Source: DAOUAM01 sp034433305 (lineage in GTDB: Bacteria > Chloroflexota > Dehalococcoidia > Lucifugimonadales > DAOUAM01). Taken from it: a stretch of 56,191 bases of DNA. The translations under genes were made by a program, and so were the position numbers. How positions within the stretch are numbered: the first letter of the stretch is position 1; every line of letters begins with the position of its first letter. Under the pieces are notes generated by a model. The model had not been told where the DNA came from. It did no database searches and saw only the letters and a list, made by a program, of their open reading frames with translations. Of this stretch, positions 15,986 to 23,776 are shown one piece after another. The DNA is taken from assembly GCA_034433305.1 (NCBI GenBank), contig DAOUAM010000045.1:1-56191 (forward strand), in the 5' to 3' direction.

Positions 15986-17746
15986 ATGGTCAAAGAAAGC
16001 GTGGTCTCCCGTGCCACCTATGAGACGGTCCACGAGAAGGACGTGGCGGTACCCATGCGGGACGGGACAGTCCTGCGTGCCAATATCACCCGGCCCAGGG
16101 CCGAGGGCCGGTTCCCGGTGCTGCTGGAGCGGACGCCCTACAACAAGGAGTCCAGCTCCGAGAGCGGGCCGGCCCTGGACTCGCCCAACTTCTTCGCCAG
16201 GCGCGGCTACGCCGTAGTCATCCAGGATGTGCGGGGCCGCTTCGCCTCCGACGGCGAGTTCTATCCCTTCCGCGACGACGGCGCCGGCACCAACCGCGAC
16301 GGCTACGACACCGTGGAGTGGGCGGCCGCGCAGCCCTGGTCCAACGGCAGGGTGGGCATGATAGGCGGCTCCTACTCCGGGGCGACCCAGTACCGCAACG
16401 TCCTCAGCCGTCCCCCTCACCTGCGCGCCCTCTTCGTCCGCGAGTCCTCGGCGGACTACTACCAGGAGTGGGTGTACCGGGGCGGCGCCTTCGAGCTGGG
16501 CTTCAACCTGGGCTGGGCGCGGGGCGTCACCTTCAACAACCTGCACCACCTGGCCACGGGCGAGGCCTACCAGCGGCACAAGGGCATCCTGGAGCAGGCT
16601 GGGCAGGAGATAGATAGCTGGCACTCCAGGCTGCCGCTGTACCCGTGCCCGCTCTTCCAGGGCCTCAGCGACTGGTACAACGACTGGCTGGCCCACCCCG
16701 AGGACGGGCCTTACTGGTGGCAGTTCAACATCGAGAAGTACCACGACCAGGTGGAGACGCCCGTGTACCACCTGGGCGGCTGGTACGACATCTTCCTGGC
16801 TGGCACCCTGAAGCACTTCGTGGGCCTGCGGAAGCGGGCGCGCACCCAGGAGGCCCGGCAGGGGCAGAAGCTCATCATTGGTCCATGGGTCCACGGCCCG
16901 GCCAACATCAACAACCGCAAGGCCGGCGAGTTCGACTTCGGCCCCCAGGCGGCGCTGGACTTCAATGAGCTGCGCCTGCCCTGGTTCGACTACTGGCTCA
17001 AGGGCATTGACACCGGCATCATGGACGACCCGCCGGTGCGACTCTTCGTCATGGGCATCAACCAGTGGCGCTACGAGTCCGACTGGCCGCTGCCCGACAC
17101 GCGCTACACGCCCTTCTACCTCCACGACGGCAGCAGCGGCTCCATCAAGTCCCTGAGGGACGGCACGCTGTCGGCGGAAGCGCCACGGGGCAGCGAGGCC
17201 CCCGACAGCTACGTGTACGACCCCTATGACCCCGTGCCCACCAAGGGGGGCAACACCCTGAGCATCCCCAACGGCGTCTTCGACCAGCGCGACGTGGAGG
17301 AGCGGTGCATCACCTTCACCAGCGCGCCCCTGGAGGAGCCGCTGGAGGTCACCGGGCCAGTCAAGGCCGTGCTCTACGCCATGTCCTCGGCCCCGGACAC
17401 CGACTGGGTGGTACGCCTGACCGATGTCCACCCCGACGGCTACTCGCGCCTGCTGTGCGACGGCATCCTGCGGGCGCGCTGCCGCGAGTCCTTCCAGCAC
17501 CCGACGCTGCTGGAGCCGGGCAAGGTGTACCGGTTCGAGGTGGACCTGTGGGCCACCAGCAACGTCTTCCTGCCGGGGCACCGCATCCGCGTGTCGGTGA
17601 CCAGCAGTTGCTTCCCACGCTTCGACCGGAACCTGAACACCGGCGGCCCCATCCACCGCGAGGCGGCGGGCCAGGCCGCCATCAACACGGTCTTTCACGA
17701 CGAGCTAAGGCCGTCCCACATCGTCCTGCCAGTGATAAGGCGCTAG
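15986..17746 (+). CDS. CocE/NonD family hydrolase
   Basis: 586-residue alpha/beta-hydrolase of the X-Pro dipeptidyl-peptidase (S15)/cocaine esterase group, hydrolysing an ester or acyl-amide bond of unknown substrate. N-terminal VPMRDGTVLRANITRP and RTPYNKES are family signatures. The nucleophile is S129 in GGSYSG; the other triad residues are probably Asp in a later loop and His in the GPWVHG region. A C-terminal jelly-roll domain is indicated by PDTDWVVRLTDVHPDG and RVSVTSSCFPRFDRN. Start ATG 15986 follows AGGAGG; an earlier in-frame ATG at 15899 precedes the likely promoter. The aminotransferase gene follows 21 nt downstream on the same strand. Confidence 0.92.
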   Translation: MVKESVVSRATYETVHEKDVAVPMRDGTVLRANITRPRAEGRFPVLLERTPYNKESSSESGPALDSPNFFARRGYAVVIQDVRGRFASDGEFYPFRDDGAGTNRDGYDTVEWAAAQPWSNGRVGMIGGSYSGATQYRNVLSRPPHLRALFVRESSADYYQEWVYRGGAFELGFNLGWARGVTFNNLHHLATGEAYQRHKGILEQAGQEIDSWHSRLPLYPCPLFQGLSDWYNDWLAHPEDGPYWWQFNIEKYHDQVETPVYHLGGWYDIFLAGTLKHFVGLRKRARTQEARQGQKLIIGPWVHGPANINNRKAGEFDFGPQAALDFNELRLPWFDYWLKGIDTGIMDDPPVRLFVMGINQWRYESDWPLPDTRYTPFYLHDGSSGSIKSLRDGTLSAEAPRGSEAPDSYVYDPYDPVPTKGGNTLSIPNGVFDQRDVEERCITFTSAPLEEPLEVTGPVKAVLYAMSSAPDTDWVVRLTDVHPDGYSRLLCDGILRARCRESFQHPTLLEPGKVYRFEVDLWATSNVFLPGHRIRVSVTSSCFPRFDRNLNTGGPIHREAAGQAAINTVFHDELRPSHIVLPVIRR

Positions 17747-17767
17747 CCAGGCCAGGAGGTGACAAGC

Positions 17768-18676
17768 ATGGCGCAGCAAGAGAGAGTGGTCTACATCAAC
17801 GGCGAGATAGTGCCTGAGAGCCAGGCAAAGGTGTCCATCCGCGACCGGGGTTTCGTGTACGGCGACGCGGTCTTCGACACCACCCGCACCTTCGGCGGCA
17901 GGATATTCAAGCTGAAGGAGCACCTGGACCGGCTCTACAACTCCCTGAAGTACATGCGCATAGACCCGGGGCTGAGTAAAGACCAGATGGCGGACCTGAC
18001 CATGCAGGTGCTCAACGCCAACCTGCCCCTGCTGGCCCCCCAGGACGACTACTGGGTGACCCAGCGGGTGACCAGGGGCGTGCGCGGCGAGGAGGGCCAG
18101 CAAAGGCCGACGGTGGTCATAGAGTGCATGCCGCTGCCCTTCAAGGCCCGGGCCAGGTACTACCGCGATGGCCTGCCGGTGGTCACGCCCTCCATCCGGC
18201 GCACGCCGCCCGAGTCCATGAGTCCCAGGGCCAAAGTCCACAACTACATCAACCTGATCCTGGCCGAGATGGAGGTCAAGTCCCAGGCCCCGGACGCATG
18301 GGCCATCCTCCTGGATACCAACGGCAACCTGTCCGAGGGCATTGGCAGCAACATCTTTATCGTCAAGAACGGCGTGGTCATGACGCCACGGGAGCAGTAC
18401 GTGCTGGGCGGAATCAGCCGGCAGACGGTGATAGAGCTGGCCCAGGAGTTGAGCATCGAGGTCCGTGAGGCCGACATAGACCCCTTCGACGCCTACACCG
18501 CCGATGAGGCCTTCGTGACCTCCACCAGCTTCTGCATCTGCCCTGTGTCCAGCCTCAACGGCGCCACCATCGGCGAGGGCAAGGTGCCCGGCCCGGTGAC
18601 CGACCGGCTCCAGAAGGCCTACAGCGGCCTGGTGGGCATAGACATCGTGGGCCAGTACCTGCGGCACCTGGAGTAG
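17768..18676 (+). CDS. Class IV aminotransferase (branched-chain or D-amino-acid type)
   Basis: 302-residue fold-type IV PLP enzyme. IRDRGFVYGDAVFDTTRTF at about 24-42 is the family N-terminal signature, the PLP lysine is probably K156 (SPRAKVHNYINLILAEME), and LSEGIGSNIFIV is the phosphate-binding region. Reaction: transamination between an amino acid or amine and a keto acid. Substrate could be branched-chain amino acids, D-amino acids or amines. GGAGGTGA precedes the ATG at 17768, chosen over a GTG 9 nt upstream. Probably co-transcribed with the CocE-like hydrolase. Confidence 0.88.
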   Translation: MAQQERVVYINGEIVPESQAKVSIRDRGFVYGDAVFDTTRTFGGRIFKLKEHLDRLYNSLKYMRIDPGLSKDQMADLTMQVLNANLPLLAPQDDYWVTQRVTRGVRGEEGQQRPTVVIECMPLPFKARARYYRDGLPVVTPSIRRTPPESMSPRAKVHNYINLILAEMEVKSQAPDAWAILLDTNGNLSEGIGSNIFIVKNGVVMTPREQYVLGGISRQTVIELAQELSIEVREADIDPFDAYTADEAFVTSTSFCICPVSSLNGATIGEGKVPGPVTDRLQKAYSGLVGIDIVGQYLRHLE

Positions 18677-18750
18677 GGGCAAGAGCCTTCCTGGGGTGCG
18701 CCAGTGCAGGTCTGTCTTGCCTGCCAATCCTTGTCGTAGGCGAACGTTTC

Positions 18751-18832
18751 ATCCCCATCTTGACCTTCCCCCATCAACGGGGGAAGGGAAATTCCCCTCG
18801 ATGAGGAAGGAATGGGGGAAGTCTTCGCCTCA
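18751..18832. repeat. Family B-type repeat fragment, copy 3
   Basis: Palindromic CTTCCCCC/GGGGGAAG blocks like those inside family B, without recognisable termini. It fills the gap between convergent aminotransferase and M81 genes and may act as terminator. Confidence 0.4.
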
Positions 18833-18840
18833 TGCCAGCG

Positions 18841-20322
18841 CTACCCATACCTCGCCTCCGGCTCGAAGGGGAACAGCGGCTTGCGGCGGCGCTGGTAGGT
18901 GAAGAAGGACAGGTCGGCGGTGGTGACGCCGGGCGTGTTGGCCAGGATGATCCGGGAGGCGATGGGCGCGTAGGCCGGCCTCGGCGACACGACGCCCTTG
19001 GCGACCACTATCCTGTACTCCTCCGGGCGGATGCCCACCGAGTACATCTGCTGGCGGCTGGTGTTGCCCACGCGCTTGCTGGTCAGCACCAGCGTGTAGC
19101 CGTCCGTCGTCTGCAGGACGGCGGTGGTGCCGCCATTGAAGTAGCGCTGGCCGCCGTGGGTCGGCGTCGGGTCCTCGAACTGGCCGTCGGAGATGACGCG
19201 CACTCTGCCCGTGACCTCTACCGGCGAGCCGTGCATGTCGTCGGTCTTGCCGCCGACTCGTATGGTCACGGTGGAGCCGACGCCGGCGGCCACGCAGGCC
19301 CTCACCGACTCGGGGTCGTACAGCGACTGGAGGAAGACCTTCTCGCCCCTGATGCCCTGGCGTATGGCCTCGGCCAGCAGGATGGTGGAGTCGGCGGAGC
19401 TGCCGCCGCCGATATTGTCGCCCACGTCCATGATGACCACCGGGCCTCTGGGCGCGGCCATGGCCTGCCTCAGCGCCTCGGCCGGCGAAGGTATGTCGCC
19501 CACGAACAGGTGGCGGCGGTCCCAGGCCCGCCTGGCCATCCAGCGGGCGGCCTCCCGGGCGGCCTGCGGGTCGCCGTCGCTGACGGCCAGGAAGCCCATG
19601 CCCATCTCCTCCACGTCGGCATAGGGGTAGCCCTCGCCCACGCTGGCCGAGAGGATGCCGGGCCGCTTCATCACCTCCTCGCAGTCCCGCATTACCGAGA
19701 GCATCGGCTCCTCGCCGGTGAACTGCTTGACGATGTTGATGACCACGGGCGGCATCTCCAGCGCCTGTACCGGGCGCACCTCGCCCCTGATGGTCCTGAC
19801 GATAATCTCGGCGCACTCCACGGCCCGCGGCCTGGGGTCCAGGTGCGGGTTGGAGCGGTAGAGCACCGTCGCCGTGGTGTTGGCGATCATCTTCTGGGAC
19901 AGGTTGGTATGCAGGTCCAGCGCCATGCCGATGGGCACGTCAGGCCCCACTAACCGGCGCACCCTGGCCGCGATCTCGCCGTCGGCGTCAGGGTACTCCT
20001 CGGAGACGGCGGCGCCATGCTGGGCCAGCAGCACGCCGTCCCAGGGGCCGTGCTCCCGCAGGAGCTGCAACATCTCGCCCACGATGCGGTCGAAGGCGTC
20101 CTTCGTGATGGTCCCGATGGGGCCGGTGGTGGCGTAGATGAGCGGGACTACCTCGAAGCCGGACCTGTCGGCGGCCTCCAGGAAGCCGGCGTTGGTGCTG
20201 TGGGACTCTTTGTACTGACGGACTATCTCCTGCCCACGGTAAATGTTGAACCTCTCGTAGGTCGCGGGGACACGAGAGAAGGTGTTGGTCTCGTGGGACA
20301 TGCCCAGGAGCGCCAGGCGCAT
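18841..20322 (-). CDS. M81 family metallopeptidase (MlrC-like)
   Basis: 493-residue protein of the M81/MlrC family, zinc-dependent hydrolases that open or degrade cyclic or modified peptides such as linearised microcystin; in many bacteria the substrate is unknown. N-terminal MRLALLGMSHETNTFS, LLAQHGAAVSEEYPDADGE and DLHTNLS carry the likely metal ligands, and a second DUF1485-type half follows (VIMDVGDNIGGGSSADST). Start 20322 is preceded by GGAGG 8 nt upstream. It is divergent from an HpcH/HpaI aldolase and has its own promoter. Confidence 0.9.
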   Translation of the reverse strand: MRLALLGMSHETNTFSRVPATYERFNIYRGQEIVRQYKESHSTNAGFLEAADRSGFEVVPLIYATTGPIGTITKDAFDRIVGEMLQLLREHGPWDGVLLAQHGAAVSEEYPDADGEIAARVRRLVGPDVPIGMALDLHTNLSQKMIANTTATVLYRSNPHLDPRPRAVECAEIIVRTIRGEVRPVQALEMPPVVINIVKQFTGEEPMLSVMRDCEEVMKRPGILSASVGEGYPYADVEEMGMGFLAVSDGDPQAAREAARWMARRAWDRRHLFVGDIPSPAEALRQAMAAPRGPVVIMDVGDNIGGGSSADSTILLAEAIRQGIRGEKVFLQSLYDPESVRACVAAGVGSTVTIRVGGKTDDMHGSPVEVTGRVRVISDGQFEDPTPTHGGQRYFNGGTTAVLQTTDGYTLVLTSKRVGNTSRQQMYSVGIRPEEYRIVVAKGVVSPRPAYAPIASRIILANTPGVTTADLSFFTYQRRRKPLFPFEPEARYG

Positions 20323-20357
20323 GGCAGATTCCTCCATCCAGCTTTGCAAGCAGCAGA

Positions 20358-20386
20358 ATGATAGTGGCCGACCGTGGGCGTGTCAA
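20358..20386 (-). promoter_or_regulatory. Promoter of the M81 gene
   Basis: Minus strand TTGACA (20386-20381), 17-nt spacer, TATCAT (20363-20358), 36 nt before the ATG. Near-consensus. Confidence 0.65.
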
Positions 20387-20470
20387 CATGGAAGGCCGTC
20401 GTCACCGCACTGGAGGCCATTCGTCCACTGCGAGGAAGTGGACGAGTCAGGGCAAATGCCACCCGCCGCC

Positions 20471-20499
20471 TTGACGCTGCGCCGGCTGGCGGCTACAGT
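20471..20499 (+). promoter_or_regulatory. Promoter of the HpcH/HpaI aldolase gene
   Basis: TTGACG (20471-20476), 17-nt spacer, TACAGT (20494-20499), 45 nt before the GTG start. It is divergent from the M81 promoter, about 84 bp apart. Confidence 0.55.
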
Positions 20500-20544
20500 G
20501 TTGTGCCAGACCAGTAGCCAGCAGGCTGACAACAGGGGGCACCA

Positions 20545-21324
20545 GTGAGAAAGAACAGACTCAAGGAAAAGCTGCTGTCGGGCGAGCCGGCCTTTGGCGT
20601 GTCGGTCATGTTCCCGTCGCCCCAGGTGGTGGAGATGGTGGGCAGACTGGGCTTCGACTGGGTGCTCATTGACTGCGAGCATGGCGCCATTTCGCCGGAG
20701 AGCGTGGAGCTTATGGCCATGGCCGCCGAGCTTACGGGCATCACGCCCATCGCCAGGCCCGCCATGAACAGCCCCGAGGCCATTCTGCAGGTCATGGACC
20801 GCGGCGTCATGGGCGTGCAGGTGCCCCACGTCAACACCGGCGCCGACGCCAAGCGGGCCGTGGAGTCGGTGAAGTACTACCCGCTGGGCAACCGCGGGCT
20901 GGCCGCCGGCAGCCGCCCAGCCAACTACGGCTTCGGCCAGTCCATGGCCGACTATGTGCAGGAGGCCAACCGCGAGACGCTGGTGTGCGTCCAGCTTGAG
21001 GAAGAGGAGGCGCTGCGCAACATCCATGACATCCTGGCCGTGGAGGGCGTGGACGTGTTCTTCATCGGGCCTTCGGACCTGTCCCAGTCCATGGGCTACC
21101 CCGGCCAGTCGGGCGTCCCGGCGGTGCGAGAGGCCATGGACAGGGCCTTCGCGGCCATCGTGGCGGCGGGCAAGGTGCCGGGGTCCGCTGGCAACGCCCA
21201 GGCTATCTCCGGCTACCTGGCCAGAGGCGTGAGGTACCTGTATACCCACGTGCCGACGCTGCTGGCCAGCGCCAGCGCCGAGTTCCTCAAGAGCGTGAAG
21301 CAGGCCCGGCCGGCCGCCGGCTAG
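20545..21324 (+). CDS. HpcH/HpaI-family aldolase
   Basis: 259-residue class II pyruvate aldolase of the HpcH/HpaI family (TIM barrel), predicted to cleave or form 4-hydroxy-2-oxo acids with a divalent metal. Motifs: FGVSVMFPSP, FDWVLIDCEHGAIS, PIARPAMNSP (substrate Arg), VCVQLEEEEAL and FFIGPSDLSQSMG, with metal ligands E and D. Start GTG at 20545; GGGGG lies 5-9 nt upstream. Its stop overlaps the stop of the convergent gene in the palindrome CTAG (21321-21324). Neighbouring CoA-transferases and dehydrogenases suggest carboxylate catabolism. Confidence 0.91.
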   Translation: MRKNRLKEKLLSGEPAFGVSVMFPSPQVVEMVGRLGFDWVLIDCEHGAISPESVELMAMAAELTGITPIARPAMNSPEAILQVMDRGVMGVQVPHVNTGADAKRAVESVKYYPLGNRGLAAGSRPANYGFGQSMADYVQEANRETLVCVQLEEEEALRNIHDILAVEGVDVFFIGPSDLSQSMGYPGQSGVPAVREAMDRAFAAIVAAGKVPGSAGNAQAISGYLARGVRYLYTHVPTLLASASAEFLKSVKQARPAAG

Positions 21325-21782
21325 CGGTGCCTGGCCCTGGCCCGGTACACCAGCCGGTACAGCCAGGGTTCGATGCGCGCCCACAGCGGCACGTCGTGGC
21401 GGTGCAGCATGAGGGACATGGTGTCCGGGTTGAGGGTCAGGTAACGCCGGTCGAAGCCACGGTAGAGACGGTAGAGTATGAAGTAGGCCAGCGGGTACGT
21501 CCGGTTGGCTAGACTATCGGCCAACAGGTGGCCAGTGTAGCCCAGCACGGCGGCCACGAACAGCGGATGGCCCAGGAATAGCAGCGACAGCAGGCCCAGG
21601 ATGGACACCTCCCATGCGTGGAACAGCACGTACATGCGCCTCTTGTCGCCAGACAGGAACCAGTCAAGGAAGTCCAGCACATGGTCGGCGTCTATGAGCA
21701 CGCCGGTGCCTATAGCCACGGGAATAGCCAGGGGCGAGCCTGTGGCGGCCCACACCCCGGCGCCTACTCCCACGGCAACCAC
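21321..21782 (-). CDS. DUF457/YdjM-like membrane metal-dependent hydrolase
   Basis: At least 153 residues with several hydrophobic helices and the His/Asp pattern of the YdjM (DUF457) family: GTGVLIDADHVLDFL, YVLFHAWE, GYTGHLLADSLANR and a late RHDVPLW. These predicted integral membrane metallohydrolases have no defined substrate. A GTG at 21782 is the nearest conventional start, but the frame is conserved upstream (GPIGHTVVAV) and a strong GGAGGTGA sits before a CTG at 21803, which would add 7 residues including a family His. The true start is probably that CTG. Convergent with the aldolase, sharing CTAG at the stops. Confidence 0.75.
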   Translation of the reverse strand: MVAVGVGAGVWAATGSPLAIPVAIGTGVLIDADHVLDFLDWFLSGDKRRMYVLFHAWEVSILGLLSLLFLGHPLFVAAVLGYTGHLLADSLANRTYPLAYFILYRLYRGFDRRYLTLNPDTMSLMLHRHDVPLWARIEPWLYRLVYRARARHR

Positions 21783-22223
21783 GGTATGTCCTATCGGTCC
21801 CAGTCCCTCACCTCCAGCACAGTTACAGAAGGGGTTGTCCCGCCAGGCAGGCTACGCCCCTTGCAGGGTACAGCGCGAAAGGCAGCCCATTGAGCGTGTG
21901 CGTCCTGACAAGCGGAGAGCAAGCAGATGGTGTTATGAGTCTCCCTCAAGACAAGTTTACCACAAGTCGTCCTGGCAGCCAGACTAAGCAGGTGGCCGCA
22001 TTTGAGCGAGGTACCCTGCCCCATTCCCTCGACAGGCCTCTGGCCCCCTTCCTGACCTTCCCCCACAGGGGGCAGGGAGGGTCTCGCCCCCTCTGGGGGA
22101 GAGCCAGAGAGGGGGCCAGCACCTGAAAGTGCATACCAACTCGGGCGACCTGCTTAAAGTAGCCCCGCAGGACGCTGTTGACAGCTATGGCGACAGGTTA
22201 GAGAATATCCAGCGGCGTGTGAC
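21783..22223. other. 440-bp intergenic region with a complete family B element
   Basis: No further coding sequence is supported. The left 200 bp are featureless; the element at 21982-22158 occupies most of the rest. Confidence 0.5.
21982..22158. mobile_element. Family B MITE, copy 4 (complete)
   Basis: About 177 bp with inverted ends GACTAAGCAGGTGGCC (left) and CTTTAAGCAGGTCGCC (right, opposite strand). The internal part near the right end, read on the minus strand (GAGTTGGTATGCACTTTCAG), matches the left part of copy 2. It lies upstream of the aminoglycoside phosphotransferase homologue. Confidence 0.7.
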
Positions 22224-23021
22224 ATGGGACCAGGGCTAGCGCCCATTGACCTTCCCGGCCAGATGGCTGGGCTTGTCGCCGGGTACTCCTGGCGAAGGAC
22301 GACGGTCGGCCGCTCTGGGGCCGAGGTGTTCTTCCTGTGGAGGCCCGGCGGGCCTGGCCTGTACCTGAAGACCGCCACGCGCGGCCCATCTGGCGATTCC
22401 CTGCTGGGGGAAACGGAGCGCCTCCGGTGGATTTCCGACAAGCTGCCGGTGCCGCAGGTGGTAGCCTTCGCCGAGGAACGGGAGCGCGAGTACCTGCTGC
22501 TGTCCCAGGTGCCCGGCCTGGACGCTTCCCATCCGTCCCACAGGTCGGATGCGCCGGCGCTGGTGCGCCTGCTGGCCCAGGGGCTGCGGATGCTCCACGC
22601 CGTCCCGGTGGAGGACTGCCCTTTCGACAGCACACTGGACATGCTGATCGCCGCCGCCAGCCAGCGGGTGGCAAGGGGGCTGGTGGACGAGCAGGACTTC
22701 GACCCCGAGCGCCAGGGACGGCGGGCAGGCGACCTGCTGAGGGAGTTGCTGGACATGCGCCCGAGGGAGGAGGACCTGGTGTTCACCCACGGCGACTACT
22801 GCCTTCCCAACGTGCTGGTACACCGGGGGCGCATCAGCGGGTTCGTGGACCTGGGGCGCGCCGGCGTCAGCGACCGGTACCGCGACCTGGCCCTGGCTGC
22901 CCGCAGCCTGGCCTACAACGTCGGCCAGGAGTGGGTGCCCACGCTGTTCGCCCAGTACGGCCTTTCCAGGCCCGACTGGGCGAAGGTGGAGTTCTACAAG
23001 CTGCTGGACGAGTTCTTCTAG
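22224..23021 (+). CDS. Aminoglycoside 3'-phosphotransferase (APH(3')) homologue
   Basis: 265-residue kinase-fold enzyme close to APH(3')-II-type enzymes over its full length. Key residues: nucleotide-binding Lys near 49 (LYLKTATRG), the catalytic loop H189-G190-D191 with N196 (THGDYCLPNVLV), the metal-binding D209 (SGFVDLGRAGVSDRYRDLALA), and the characteristic C-terminus FYKLLDEFF. The predicted reaction is ATP-dependent 3'-phosphorylation of kanamycin/neomycin-type aminoglycosides. Whether it confers resistance here or acts on another sugar is unknown. Start ATG 22224 has only a weak RBS; an alternative is 22263. Flanked by a family B and a family A element but with no integrase or transposase. 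Confidence 0.88.
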   Translation: MGPGLAPIDLPGQMAGLVAGYSWRRTTVGRSGAEVFFLWRPGGPGLYLKTATRGPSGDSLLGETERLRWISDKLPVPQVVAFAEEREREYLLLSQVPGLDASHPSHRSDAPALVRLLAQGLRMLHAVPVEDCPFDSTLDMLIAAASQRVARGLVDEQDFDPERQGRRAGDLLRELLDMRPREEDLVFTHGDYCLPNVLVHRGRISGFVDLGRAGVSDRYRDLALAARSLAYNVGQEWVPTLFAQYGLSRPDWAKVEFYKLLDEFF

Positions 23022-23022
23022 G

Positions 23023-23137
23023 GCGTTTTCAGGTTGAGTGCATACTATGAACGGATAGACCATCTCCACAGGGCAACGCAGGGGAGGGCCTGAGACCCGC
23101 CCCTGCATATCGTCGTGTACACGCAACTCAATAACGC
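23023..23137 (-). mobile_element. Family A MITE-like element, copy 3
   Basis: A 115-bp inverted copy. Its end GCGTTTTCAGGTTGAG begins one base after the stop of the phosphotransferase gene and its other end is the complement of GCGTTATTGAGTTGCGTG. The central stem GCAGGGG/CCCCTGC is conserved. Confidence 0.72.
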
Positions 23138-23188
23138 TATAAGGCTATCTCCCGCTCCCAGGAGCGGGCCACGAGGAGTGATGTTCAG

Positions 23189-23764
23189 ATGACCTACGCC
23201 GATGTGCTGAGGCCCTCAGCAAGGCAACACGCGCTGCTCTACGACGCGGCACTGATAGTGGCGGGCAGCATACTGGTGGCCCTGAGCGCCCAGGTCGCCA
23301 TACCGCTACCCTTCAGCCCAGTGCCCATCACAGGGCAGACGCTGGCCGTGCTGCTGGTGGGCGCGCTGCTGGGGAGCAGGCGCGGAGCCCTGAGCCTGGC
23401 TGCCTATGCCGCCGAAGGCGCTGCCGGGCTGCCCGTCTTCGCCCAGGCCAAGGCCGGCCCTGCCATAATCGCAGGCCCCACGGGCGGCTACATCGTCGGC
23501 TTCATCGCCGCTGCCTTCGTCACCGGCTTCCTGGCCGAGCGCGGCTGGGACCGCCGCGTCTGGACGACGCTGGCCGCCATGCTGCTGGGCAACGTCATCA
23601 TCTACGTCTTCGGCCTGCCCTGGCTGGCACGCTACGTCGGTGCCGACAACGTCTGGGCGCTGGGCCTTAAGCCTTTCATCCCCGGCGACCTGCTGAAGCT
23701 GGGCCTGGCCGCGCTGGCGTTGCCGGCGGGCTGGAAGGTGCTGGGCCTGCTGGGCAAGAAGTAG
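23189..23764 (+). CDS. bioY: Biotin transporter substrate-binding protein BioY
   Basis: 191-residue S-component of an ECF-type biotin importer, with about six membrane helices. Family signatures: VPITGQTLAVLLVGALLGSRRGALSLAAYAAEG with GLPVFA, GPTGGYIVGF and LGNVIIYVFGLPWLA, and the C-terminal PFIPGDLLKLGLA. GGAGTGATG precedes the ATG at 23189. No ATPase or T-component gene is adjacent, so it either works alone or with a shared module elsewhere. Convergent with the amidase. Confidence 0.95.
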   Translation: MTYADVLRPSARQHALLYDAALIVAGSILVALSAQVAIPLPFSPVPITGQTLAVLLVGALLGSRRGALSLAAYAAEGAAGLPVFAQAKAGPAIIAGPTGGYIVGFIAAAFVTGFLAERGWDRRVWTTLAAMLLGNVIIYVFGLPWLARYVGADNVWALGLKPFIPGDLLKLGLAALALPAGWKVLGLLGKK

Positions 23765-23776
23765 GCAGTACCTTCG

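Noticed and set aside
15890..17698. 602-codon minus-strand frame
   Set aside because: Antisense shadow of the CocE/NonD hydrolase, which has an intact active site and RBS.
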